Source of the DNA: Flavobacterium johnsoniae UW101 | GTDB taxonomy: Bacteria > Bacteroidota > Bacteroidia > Flavobacteriales > Flavobacteriaceae | DNA length: 64,000 nucleotides | Assembly: GCF_000016645.1 (NCBI RefSeq) | Contig: NC_009441.1 | Span: 744,001-808,000 of the forward strand | Direction: 5' to 3' | Part shown: positions 39,623 to 47,291 of the stretch, piece after piece | How the letters are laid out: each line of letters begins with the position of its first letter | Numbering within the stretch: position 1 is the stretch's first letter | The notes under the pieces: model-generated | Database searches by the model: none | Told to the model about the DNA's origin: nothing | Seen by the model: the letters and a program-made list of their open reading frames with translations, nothing else | Translations under genes and position numbers: made by a program

Positions 39623-40765
39623 TTATGCTAAAGCCTGCTCCAAATCAGCAATTAAGTCTTCTACATCTTCAATACCAACACTTAGTCGGACAAGATCATC
39701 AGTAATTCCTACTTCTGCTCTTTTATCTGCGGGAATCGATGCGTGTGTCATTAAAGCCGGGTGATTTGCTAATGACTCTACTCCGCCCAAAGATTCTGCT
39801 AAAGTAAACACCTTAAGCTTCTCTAAAAATGCAATAGAATCTTCTTTTTTGCCTGATTTAAAAGTAAAAGAAACCATTCCTCCAAAAGCTTTCATTTGTT
39901 TCTTAGCAATTTCATGAAACGGATGATTTTCTAATCCAGGATAATAAACTCTATTAATTTTAGGATGTTTACTTAAATATTCAACTACTTTTTCTCCATT
40001 TTCACAATGTCTTTGTACTCTTAAAGCTAAAGTTTTTATTCCTCTTAAAACCAAAAAACTATCCATTGGCCCTAAAGTTGCTCCAGTAGCAAATTGCTGA
40101 AAGTGCAATTGTTCTCCTAAGGCTTCATCTTTTACAATTAAAGCCCCAGCAATTACATCAGAATGTCCTCCTAAATATTTTGTTGCAGAATGCATAACGA
40201 TATCAGCTCCTAGATCAAGCGGTTTTTGCAAATAAGGTGTTGCAAAAGTATTATCAACTGCAAACCAAATTTTATGTTCTTTAGTGATTTTCGCTACTTC
40301 AGCGATATCGGCTAATTTCATTAACGGGTTTGTAGGCGTTTCAACCCAAACTAATTTTGTGTTTTCGTTGATAAGTGATTTCAATTTTGCTAAATCTGTC
40401 ATATCAACAAAATGAAACTTAATTCCTGAATCTTTATAAATTCTAGAAAACATACGGTAAGTTCCGCCGTACAAATCATCCATTGCAATAACTTCATCAC
40501 CTGCTTTAAACGATCTTAAAATACAATCTGTTGCAGCTAAACCAGAAGAAAAAGCCAATCCGCGTGTACCATTTTCAATACTTGCCAAAGCTTCTTCTAA
40601 AGCTGTACGAGTTGGGTTTGAAGCCCTGCTGTATTCATAATCAGCCAGAGGTTTTCCCGGGCTTGTCTGAATAAAAGTTGAAGTTTGATATACTGGAGGC
40701 ATAACAGCACCTGTACTTGGATCATGATGCTGGCCACCATGTATTACTTTTGTATTGAATTTCAT
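39623..40765 (-). CDS. Cystathionine gamma-synthase/lyase family PLP enzyme
   Basis: A 380-residue Cys/Met-metabolism PLP enzyme. Visible features: YEYSRASNPTRTALEEALASIE, SSGLAATDCILR, MDDLYGGTYRMFSR, the ETPTNPLMKL motif, D171 (AVDNTFATPYLQ) and the Schiff-base lysine K196 in HSATKYLGGHSD, then TLAESLGGVESLANHPALMTHASI. The family makes or breaks cystathionine in methionine and cysteine interconversion; sequence by eye does not separate synthase, lyase and homocysteine synthase. The substrate-specific residues look closest to cystathionine gamma-synthase/lyase. Monocistronic; no riboswitch seen upstream. Confidence 0.9.
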   Translation of the reverse strand: MKFNTKVIHGGQHHDPSTGAVMPPVYQTSTFIQTSPGKPLADYEYSRASNPTRTALEEALASIENGTRGLAFSSGLAATDCILRSFKAGDEVIAMDDLYGGTYRMFSRIYKDSGIKFHFVDMTDLAKLKSLINENTKLVWVETPTNPLMKLADIAEVAKITKEHKIWFAVDNTFATPYLQKPLDLGADIVMHSATKYLGGHSDVIAGALIVKDEALGEQLHFQQFATGATLGPMDSFLVLRGIKTLALRVQRHCENGEKVVEYLSKHPKINRVYYPGLENHPFHEIAKKQMKAFGGMVSFTFKSGKKEDSIAFLEKLKVFTLAESLGGVESLANHPALMTHASIPADKRAEVGITDDLVRLSVGIEDVEDLIADLEQALA

Positions 40766-40839
40766 ATAGTTATAAATTTTATTTCCTTAATTCTTTTACA
40801 AATTTACCTTTTAATTTATTTTATCGGGATACAACTTCT

Positions 40840-40847
40840 TACCTTTG
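40840..40847 (+). promoter_or_regulatory. -7 element for the lipoprotein at 40870
   Basis: TACCTTTG matches TAnnTTTG, 22 bases before the start codon. No clear -33 element. Confidence 0.45.
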
Positions 40848-40869
40848 TAGATAATTAACACTTTTTGAT

Positions 40870-41613
40870 ATGAAAAATTACATATTTACAATCTTATTGT
40901 GTTTGATTTTTACAAGTTGCAAAAAAGAGCTTTCATTTGAGAATGAAACATTTGAAGAAAAATCTACTATTCCGTGCAAAAATGACTGTCCGGATATCAC
41001 AATAGAAGTCCCAATTGCTAAAAATAAAAAGGTTGTTGCTGACAGTATAAACAAAAAGGTATTTACTGTCATAAAAGAAATTATATATTTTGGAGAAGAT
41101 TCTACAAAAGTTAATGATTACAAATCATTATCAAAATCTTTTATTGCTTCTTATGAAGAAATGCACCAGAAATTTCCAAATGATACTTTTGGCTGGGAAG
41201 GAAAAATAACCGGAAATGTTGAGTTTGAATCAGAGCAGATTGTAAACATCAAAATAGATCATTACACTTTTACTGGTGGTGCTCACGGTTATCAAGGTTT
41301 TAGATCTTTATTATTTAACAGAAAAACAGGAAAATTCATTTTTAACAAAGACCTTTTTAAAAATGAGAAAGAATTTAAGGCTTTCGCCGAAAAAGAATTC
41401 AGAGCCAAGTATCACATTCCAGAAAAAGCAAATATAAATGCAACCGGACTGATGTTTGAAAATGATAAATTCCAATTATCTCAGAATATTTTTTACACTT
41501 CTGAAGGTTTGCTTTTATATTACAACTCTTATGAAGCAGCATCTTATGCAGATGGCCCAAAAGAAATCGTATTTCCATACGATAAAGTGAGCAAATATTT
41601 GAAATTTCAGTAA
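40870..41613 (+). CDS. Lipoprotein with DUF4163/DUF3298-like domains
   Basis: A 247-residue protein with a lipoprotein signal: MKNYIFTILLCLIFTSC, Cys17 being the lipid-modified residue (LIFTSC lipobox), followed by KKE. The mature part contains TFTGGAHGYQGFRSLLFNRKTGK and a C-terminal EGLLLYYNSYEAASYADGPKEIVFPYDKVSKYL, which fit the DUF4163 plus DUF3298 architecture seen in many bacterial lipoproteins (RsiV-like). Anchored in the inner or outer membrane, facing the periplasm. Function unknown; some family members bind peptidoglycan fragments or lysozyme. Confidence 0.83.
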   Translation: MKNYIFTILLCLIFTSCKKELSFENETFEEKSTIPCKNDCPDITIEVPIAKNKKVVADSINKKVFTVIKEIIYFGEDSTKVNDYKSLSKSFIASYEEMHQKFPNDTFGWEGKITGNVEFESEQIVNIKIDHYTFTGGAHGYQGFRSLLFNRKTGKFIFNKDLFKNEKEFKAFAEKEFRAKYHIPEKANINATGLMFENDKFQLSQNIFYTSEGLLLYYNSYEAASYADGPKEIVFPYDKVSKYLKFQ

Positions 41614-41625
41614 TTCAGACACGAT

Positions 41626-41666
41626 AAAAAACTCAGAACCTTAGCCTCTCAGCAACTCAGAACCTT
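41626..41666. repeat. Short direct repeat AACTCAGAACCTT
   Basis: ACTCAGAACCTT occurs at about 41631 and again at about 41655, spaced 24 bases, in the spacer before the convergent AlbA_2 gene. Confidence 0.5.
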
Positions 41667-42811
41667 TATTGAACATCATATTTCATCTTTCTCAAAACCC
41701 TCAAAGCTTCTTTAAAAGATAAATAAGTCTGGCTAAAAGGTTTTAAAAGCAATTTGGCATCAATCAATTTTTGTTTGGCATCATCAAAACCATTCAAATA
41801 ACAAATCATAAAAGTTGAAGGCAGATTTTCCAGATCAGTTAATTCACGATCAGACAATGAGATTCCTTTTTCTAATTTTTGAAGCAGTGCCAGGTTAGAA
41901 TTATAAATATGATACAACATTTTCCTATTGAATTCCGGAGGCTGAAAAAGTATCTCCCTGTCAATTTTATAATATCCATTATCAAAAAAGTGAATAGTTT
42001 GTTTTTCAAGAGGATAATAACTTGTTTTATCATTCAATCCTAAAGGAACATATTCAGTAATAGTAAAACTATCATCATCATAAAAAATGGTAACCACATC
42101 CTGAGCCGAATAAAAAAGTTTAACCTGTTCGTTTATTAATTCAATATCTACTCGTGATAAAAAAGTGATCTCTCTGGATTTTTTAGGAACTCCCGCCCAG
42201 CAGATTACAAACAGTTCTTTAAAAACCCGATATTTTGGCGACATATCTTTATGTCTGAAATTCATAAAATCGATTACACCATCAAGAGTGTATTGAATAC
42301 TGTTTCGGGAACTGTTCTCAATACCAATTACAGTTTCCGTATTTTGATAATTCTTTTCAATTTCTTCATGCTCTTCTACCGGAGTAGAATTACTTCCTCT
42401 TCGCACAAATATGCTGTTGGCAGGTATAGTATGAATGCCTTTTTTAAAATAAGAAATCTGACTTTTGGGCTTAATAGTTACCAGACCAATCACTTTATCT
42501 TTTGGCAGATTCGGAAACGGAACATTTTCGTATTGAATTCTTGGAGGATTTTCAAGAAAGGCATTGACAAGATTCTGAATTCGGCTGTCATCAAAGAAAT
42601 CATCACCTACAATTTCATTGTCCTGATCTTCAACGCCCACAACGATATAAGAATTATTCGCTGGATTAGAGTTTGAAAGTGCACAAATATGTTTTAAAAA
42701 CTTTGCTTTTCCTTCTCTGGAATGAAGATTCAACTGCCTTTTTTTATCATAAAAACTGCTCTCGTCATTGTGAGCCAGTAGGTTTTTTATTAAAAGGCGT
42801 TTATTAATCAT
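41666..42811 (-). CDS. AlbA_2 (Schlafen-like) domain protein
   Basis: A 381-residue cytoplasmic protein. The first about 170 residues resemble the AlbA_2/Schlafen-type putative DNA/nucleotide-binding domain: ESSFYDKKRQLNLHSREGKAKFLKHICALSNSNPANNSYIVVGVEDQDNEIVG, DSRIQNLVNAF, GLVTIKPKSQISYFKKG and IPANSIFVRRGSNSTPVEEHEE. The second half is of unknown type, ending with a helical stretch. AlbA_2 proteins appear in regulation and in some phage-defence systems, but there is no accompanying effector here, so I assign no role. A repeat-rich spacer follows its start. Confidence 0.75.
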   Translation of the reverse strand: MINKRLLIKNLLAHNDESSFYDKKRQLNLHSREGKAKFLKHICALSNSNPANNSYIVVGVEDQDNEIVGDDFFDDSRIQNLVNAFLENPPRIQYENVPFPNLPKDKVIGLVTIKPKSQISYFKKGIHTIPANSIFVRRGSNSTPVEEHEEIEKNYQNTETVIGIENSSRNSIQYTLDGVIDFMNFRHKDMSPKYRVFKELFVICWAGVPKKSREITFLSRVDIELINEQVKLFYSAQDVVTIFYDDDSFTITEYVPLGLNDKTSYYPLEKQTIHFFDNGYYKIDREILFQPPEFNRKMLYHIYNSNLALLQKLEKGISLSDRELTDLENLPSTFMICYLNGFDDAKQKLIDAKLLLKPFSQTYLSFKEALRVLRKMKYDVQ

Positions 42812-42902
42812 TTTTAGACTTCTTAGAATTTTGGATTTTTAGACTTTCTTAGACTTTACACTTCTTAGAACAAAAAATCTAAGAAGTCTAAAATCTATAG
42901 AT
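42812..42902. repeat. TAGACTTCTTAGA repeat with inverted copy
   Basis: TTTTTAGACTTCTTAGAA and variants occur three times rightwards, then TCTAAGAAGTCTAAA once inverted, giving a hairpin around 42863-42893. No gene seen. It may terminate the SDR-side transcript or be a mobile intergenic repeat. Confidence 0.6.
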
Positions 42903-43658
42903 CTATAATGTCTTCTTAACAATCGTCGAAGATGCCTGCGCGGTGCTCATTACAACTAAATCAGCAATATTTACATGATACGGTCTTGAAACCACAAAAT
43001 GAATTATATCTGCGATATCTTCTGCCTGAAGCGGATCAAATCCTTTATAAACATTTGAAGCTCTTTCGACATCACCTTTAAAACGCACTTCACTAAATTC
43101 TGTTGCGACCATTCCGGGATGAATAGCACCAACTCTAATTCCAAATGGATTTAAATCGATTCGCATACCCGCAGTAATCGCATCAACGGCATGTTTAGTT
43201 CCGCAATACACATTTCCGTTTGGATAAACTTCTTTTGCAGCTGTTGAACCAATATTAATAATGTGTCCGGACTTTTTAGCAGTCATTTTCGGGATTACCG
43301 CTTTAGAAACATACAAAAGTCCTTTTACATTAATATCAATCATGGCATCCCAATCATCTAAATCTCCTGTTTGAATTGGATCTAAACCGTGTGCATTTCC
43401 GGCATTATTAATTAAAATATCAATATCTGAAAATTCAGCAGGAAGCGCTTCGATTTTTTCCAGAACATCATTTTTATCACGAACATCAAAAGAAAGCGAA
43501 TGTACATCTGTAAAAGCAGAAAGTTCTTTTTCTAATTCTTCCAAACGTTCTTTGCGTCTGCCGCAAAGGATAATTTTAAAATTGTTTTTTGCTAAAATCT
43601 GAGCCGTTGCTTTTCCAATTCCACTTGTAGCACCAGTAATTAAAACTGTTTTTTTCAT
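42903..43658 (-). CDS. SDR-family NAD(P)-dependent oxidoreductase (YdfG-like)
   Basis: A 251-residue short-chain dehydrogenase. The Rossmann motif is [12 protein letters not shown], followed by CGRRKERL (arginine favouring NADP), NNAGNAHG, catalytic serine in [13 protein letters not shown], and Y-x-x-x-K in [22 protein letters not shown] follows. Length fits the classical SDR. The E. coli YdfG group reduces 3-hydroxy acids such as L-allo-threonine and serine; the resemblance is good but substrate is inferred. It lies just after the aldo/keto reductase on the same strand, with a hairpin repeat between. Confidence 0.88.
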   Translation of the reverse strand: MKKTVLITGATSGIGKATAQILAKNNFKIILCGRRKERLEELEKELSAFTDVHSLSFDVRDKNDVLEKIEALPAEFSDIDILINNAGNAHGLDPIQTGDLDDWDAMIDINVKGLLYVSKAVIPKMTAKKSGHIINIGSTAAKEVYPNGNVYCGTKHAVDAITAGMRIDLNPFGIRVGAIHPGMVATEFSEVRFKGDVERASNVYKGFDPLQAEDIADIIHFVVSRPYHVNIADLVVMSTAQASSTIVKKTL

Positions 43659-43675
43659 TATGAGTATTTGTTTTT

Positions 43676-43742
43676 GCCCACTGATTTTACGGATTAAACA
43701 GATTTACATTGTAATTTTTTAAATCCGTAAAATCTGTGGGCC
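43676..43742. repeat. Palindromic repeat between SDR and aldo/keto reductase genes
   Basis: GCCCACTGATTTTACGGATT and AATCCGTAAAATCTGTGGGC form arms of about 20 bp around a loop of about 25 bases. Confidence 0.65.
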
Positions 43743-43753
43743 AATATTTTTAT

Positions 43754-44626
43754 TTAAGCCACATCGTCGCCCATACTTTCTGTCCAGATAGCAAACCAGT
43801 CTTCTTTGTCCATATCAAGCTCAACTGCTTTTACTAAAGATTGAATTCTGGCAACGTTAACAGTTCCTGCAATTGGAATAACATTAGCAGGATGTTTTAA
43901 AATCCAGGCCAATAAAAGCGTATCTGCACCTAAATGATATTTTTCAAGCAAAGTCGAGAATAGTTTTTTCAAACGACGCGTTTTTTTCGTGTCTTCTCTA
44001 AAAACAGTCCCAAGCGGATTCCATGATAACGGACGAATTCCGTTTGTCTGCATATAATCTAAACTTCCGTCGATCATTGGTTCATAATGAGTTGCCGAAA
44101 ACTGTACCTGATTATAACTCACTTCTGTTTTCTGGCGAATTAACTCCGTTTGAGAACTTGTAAAATTCGAAAGTCCGAAATCTAAAATCTTTCCTTCTGA
44201 TTTTAATTTTTCTACAGCTTCTGCAATTTCATCTGCCTGCATTAACGGACTTGGTCTGTGCAGTAAAAATAAATCAACATAATCTGTTTTCAATTTCTTT
44301 AAAGATTCTTCAACAGACCAAATGATGTAGTCTTTAGAATAATCGTAATGTTTGATTTTGTTTTTACGGCTTTCAGTTACCAGCTGAATACCGCATTTTG
44401 TTATTAATTGTAATTTTTCGCGCGAGATCTTACTGTCTTTAAAGGCCTTACCAAAATCGGCTTCGGTCGTATAATCACCGTAAATATCGGCGTGGTCAAA
44501 AGTTGTGATTTTGTTTTCGATACAGATTTGTATCATGTTTTCCATTTCTTTTGATGTAAGGTTTTTATCCCAAACACCCCAATTCATAGTGCCCGAAATT
44601 ATAGGCGATAATGCTGTTTTGCTCAT
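43754..44626 (-). CDS. Aldo/keto reductase
   Basis: A 290-residue TIM-barrel oxidoreductase using NADPH. The catalytic tetrad is visible: D and Y in TTFDHADIYGDY, K in LITKCG and H in FLLHRPSPL. Further family features are FGLSNFTSSQ, YNQVQFSATH and the phosphate-binding VIPIAGTVNVARI. The opening PIISGTMNWGVWD resembles the E. coli YdhF subgroup. Substrate unknown. Likely monocistronic or in tandem with the SDR gene downstream. Confidence 0.9.
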   Translation of the reverse strand: MSKTALSPIISGTMNWGVWDKNLTSKEMENMIQICIENKITTFDHADIYGDYTTEADFGKAFKDSKISREKLQLITKCGIQLVTESRKNKIKHYDYSKDYIIWSVEESLKKLKTDYVDLFLLHRPSPLMQADEIAEAVEKLKSEGKILDFGLSNFTSSQTELIRQKTEVSYNQVQFSATHYEPMIDGSLDYMQTNGIRPLSWNPLGTVFREDTKKTRRLKKLFSTLLEKYHLGADTLLLAWILKHPANVIPIAGTVNVARIQSLVKAVELDMDKEDWFAIWTESMGDDVA

Positions 44627-44839
44627 GGTTATATTGAGTTATTTTTGGTAATAAATATGCTTTTGAAAAACATATTCATCAAAGTTCTTAAAAATATAAA
44701 AATAGATTCACAATTCGTCCTTAAAATTAGGTGTTTGGTCGAAGTTTTAACCATTCTTTAACATCTTACTTCTCAAAAAATATTCAATTTGCACTCTCAA
44801 AAATTAGGCGTACAAATCAAGGTTTTTAAAAATATTTAT

Positions 44840-45844
44840 ATGGAAGAAAATACAACGACTTTAGACATTAGAGCGATAAATGAAAAAATTGAGAGAGAAA
44901 GTGCTTTTATAGACCTTCTTACAATGGAAATGAACAAAGTTATTGTGGGCCAGAAACACATGGTCGAGCGTCTTTTAATCGGTCTTTTGGGTCAGGGGCA
45001 TATTTTACTTGAAGGTGTTCCCGGTTTAGCAAAAACTTTAGCGATTAATACGTTGTCACAAGCGGTTCAGGGTTCTTTCAGCCGTATCCAGTTTACACCA
45101 GACTTACTTCCTGCCGATGTTATCGGAACCATGATTTACAACATCAAAGCAAACGAATTTTCTATTAAAAAAGGACCAATTTTTGCTAATTTCGTCCTTG
45201 CCGATGAGATTAACCGTGCGCCTGCAAAAGTACAATCTGCACTTTTAGAGGCGATGCAGGAAAAACAAGTTACAATTGGTGACTCAACTTTCAAATTAGA
45301 CCGTCCGTTTTTAGTTTTAGCAACTCAAAACCCTGTTGAACAGGAAGGAACATATGCACTGCCTGAAGCTCAGGTTGACCGTTTTATGTTGAAAACGGTA
45401 ATTGATTACCCAAAAATTGACGAAGAACGTTTTGTAATCCGCCAGAACTTAAAAGGAAGTTACGAAAAAGTAAACCCTGTAGTTTCTGTAGATCAAATTT
45501 TACGTGCGCAGGAAGCGGTTCGTGAAGTTTATATGGATGAAAAAATTGAAAAATATATCTTAGATATCATCTTTGCTACACGTTATCCAGAAAAATACAA
45601 ATTAGCCGACTTAAAACCGCTTATCAGTTTTGGAGCATCTCCGCGTGGAAGTATCAACTTAGCAAATGCTGCTAAATGTTACGCATTTATTAAACGCCGT
45701 GGTTATGTAATTCCAGAAGATGTTCGCGCTGTTGTGCATGATGTATTACGTCACAGAGTTGGGATAACATACGAGGCTGAAGCCGAAAATATTACTTCTG
45801 TAGACATTATCAACAAAATCGTAAACGAGATTGAAGTACCTTAA
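44840..45844 (+). CDS. MoxR-family AAA ATPase
   Basis: Start at the ATG at 44840 (MEENTTTLDIRAINEK, 334 aa); a TTG-initiated extension is possible but reads poorly. AAA+ motifs: Walker A EGVPGLAKTLAINT, Walker B FVLADEINRAPAKVQSALLEAMQEKQV, sensor 1 LATQNPVEQEGTYALPEAQVDRF, and sensor 2 SPRGSINL. MoxR ATPases act as chaperones that mature or activate the von Willebrand factor A proteins encoded beside them. It heads the Bat cluster: DUF58, BatD-like, BatA, BatB, BatC, BatD, BatE follow rightwards. Confidence 0.93.
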   Translation: MEENTTTLDIRAINEKIERESAFIDLLTMEMNKVIVGQKHMVERLLIGLLGQGHILLEGVPGLAKTLAINTLSQAVQGSFSRIQFTPDLLPADVIGTMIYNIKANEFSIKKGPIFANFVLADEINRAPAKVQSALLEAMQEKQVTIGDSTFKLDRPFLVLATQNPVEQEGTYALPEAQVDRFMLKTVIDYPKIDEERFVIRQNLKGSYEKVNPVVSVDQILRAQEAVREVYMDEKIEKYILDIIFATRYPEKYKLADLKPLISFGASPRGSINLANAAKCYAFIKRRGYVIPEDVRAVVHDVLRHRVGITYEAEAENITSVDIINKIVNEIEVP

Positions 45845-45846
45845 AA

Positions 45847-45920
45847 AGTTGATGGTTGATAGTTTTTTGTTGATGGTTCTTTTGCCATCAACCAACAACC
45901 ATAAACCATAAACCAAACAA
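45847..45920 (+). repeat. Hairpin-forming repeat in the moxR-DUF58 spacer
   Basis: TTGATGGTT words (45849 and 45870) are inverted at 45884-45900 (GCCATCAACCAACAACC), followed by ATAAACC twice. No gene. Confidence 0.5.
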
Positions 45921-45923
45921 AAA

Positions 45924-46787
45924 ATGGATACAAAAGAGCTTTTAAAAAAAGTACGGAAAATAGAAATCAAGACCAAAAGACTGAGCAATCATATCTTTTC
46001 GGGTGAATACCACTCTTCATTTAAAGGACGAGGAATGACGTTTAGCGAGGTGCGTCAATACCAATACGGAGATGATATTCGTAACATCGATTGGAATGTA
46101 ACCGCACGCTACAACGAAGCCCACGTAAAAGTTTTTGAAGAAGAACGTGAATTAACCATGGTTTTAATGGTTGATATTTCGGGTTCTGAAGGTTTTGGTT
46201 CAAAAAGTCAGTTTAAAAAAGACATCGTAACAGAGATTGCTGCCACGATGGCTTTTTCGGCTACACAAAATAATGATAAGATTGGATTAATCTTATTTTC
46301 TGATAATGTCGAATTATACATTCCGCCCAAAAAAGGCCGTTCGCATGTTTTGAGAATTATTCGTGAATTAATCGAATTTGAACCAAAAAGTCAGAAAACA
46401 GATGTTGCACAGGCTTTAAAATTCTTATCAGGAACTCAAAAAAAGAAAGCAATTGTTTTTATGATTTCAGATTTTATGTCTGAAAATTATGAACAGACCT
46501 TAAAAATTGCTTCAAAAAAGCATGACCTTACAGGCGTTCGTGTGTACGATATCCGCGAAGAAAAAATTCCGAATTTAGGAATGGTAACGATGTTAGATGC
46601 CGAAACCGGAAAAACGCAGTTAGTCGATACAGGTTCAAAAACCGTGCGAATGAATTACGAAAAACATTATCAGGAAAGAGTAAATTATTTCAAAGATACA
46701 TTTCGTAAATCTGGTGCAGGTATAGTTCACACAAGAGTCGACGAAAATTACGTAACTAAATTATTAGGTTATTTTAAATCAAGGTAA
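45924..46787 (+). CDS. DUF58 / VWA-like protein of the Bat cluster
   Basis: A 287-residue cytoplasmic protein. The conserved DUF58 box is GRGMTFSEVRQYQYGDDIRNIDWNVTARYNEAHVKVFEEERE, followed by a metal-ion-dependent adhesion site as LMVDISGSEGFG (DxSxS-like) and IGLILFSDNVELYIPPKKGR. It is the standard partner of MoxR ATPases and probably a MoxR substrate. Spacer of 79 bases after moxR. Function in the Bat system (stress and oxygen tolerance in Bacteroides; also linked to virulence in other bacteria) is known only in outline. Confidence 0.9.
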   Translation: MDTKELLKKVRKIEIKTKRLSNHIFSGEYHSSFKGRGMTFSEVRQYQYGDDIRNIDWNVTARYNEAHVKVFEEERELTMVLMVDISGSEGFGSKSQFKKDIVTEIAATMAFSATQNNDKIGLILFSDNVELYIPPKKGRSHVLRIIRELIEFEPKSQKTDVAQALKFLSGTQKKKAIVFMISDFMSENYEQTLKIASKKHDLTGVRVYDIREEKIPNLGMVTMLDAETGKTQLVDTGSKTVRMNYEKHYQERVNYFKDTFRKSGAGIVHTRVDENYVTKLLGYFKSR

Positions 46788-46801
46788 GATTTTTGATTTA
46801 T

Positions 46802-46820
46802 GATTAACGATTTTTGATTT
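46802..46820. repeat. Left copy of 19-bp inverted repeat flanking the four-helix-bundle gene
   Basis: GATTAACGATTTTTGATTT. Its perfect complement is at 47256-47274. A direct copy of GATTTTTGATTTATGAT precedes it. Confidence 0.7.
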
Positions 46821-46860
46821 ATGATCTATTATGATTATAACAAAAAGAAAGAATTAAGAA

Positions 46861-47217
46861 ATGACTAAACAAGAATTAGAAAATAGATTAATTGATTTTG
46901 CTGCGAGCATAATATTACTAACCATTACATTTGAAAAGAATTACGCTGGAAATCATTTATTAGGTCAGATAACTCGTTCTAGTACATCACCAGCCTTAAA
47001 TTATGGAGAAGCACAAAGTGCAGAAAGTAAAAAAGATTTTATCCATAAAATGGGAATTTGTCTGAAAGAATTAAGAGAAACATTTGTTTGTTTAAAAATA
47101 ATAGAAAAAGCAAATCTTTCAACAGATCATGAACGTTTAACAAGAGCAAAAACAGAAGCTAACCAATTAATCTCAATTTTTGTTTCAAGTATTAAAACAT
47201 CAAAAAATAATCCATAA
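46861..47217 (+). CDS. Four-helix bundle protein (S23 / intervening-sequence protein family)
   Basis: A 118-residue helical protein. The family phrases are visible: LENRLIDFAASIILLTITFEKN, GNHLLGQITRSSTSPALNYGEAQSAESKKDFIHKMGICLKELRET and ARTKTEANQLISIFVSSIKT-type C-terminus. These proteins are known from intervening sequences of 23S rRNA genes in some bacteria and as orphan genes in Bacteroidota; their function is unclear. It sits inside the otherwise functionally coherent bat operon and is bracketed by a perfect 19-bp inverted repeat, which suggests later insertion as a cassette. Confidence 0.85.
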   Translation: MTKQELENRLIDFAASIILLTITFEKNYAGNHLLGQITRSSTSPALNYGEAQSAESKKDFIHKMGICLKELRETFVCLKIIEKANLSTDHERLTRAKTEANQLISIFVSSIKTSKNNP

Positions 47218-47255
47218 AAAACAAAGATTACGATTTAAGTTTCATAATAAATCTG

Positions 47256-47274
47256 AAATCAAAAATCGTTAATC
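47256..47274. repeat. Right copy of 19-bp inverted repeat flanking the four-helix-bundle gene
   Basis: AAATCAAAAATCGTTAATC, exact complement of 46802-46820. A second AATCGTTAATC follows at 47279-47289, just before the next start codon. Confidence 0.7.
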
Positions 47275-47291
47275 TTCAATCGTTAATCATA

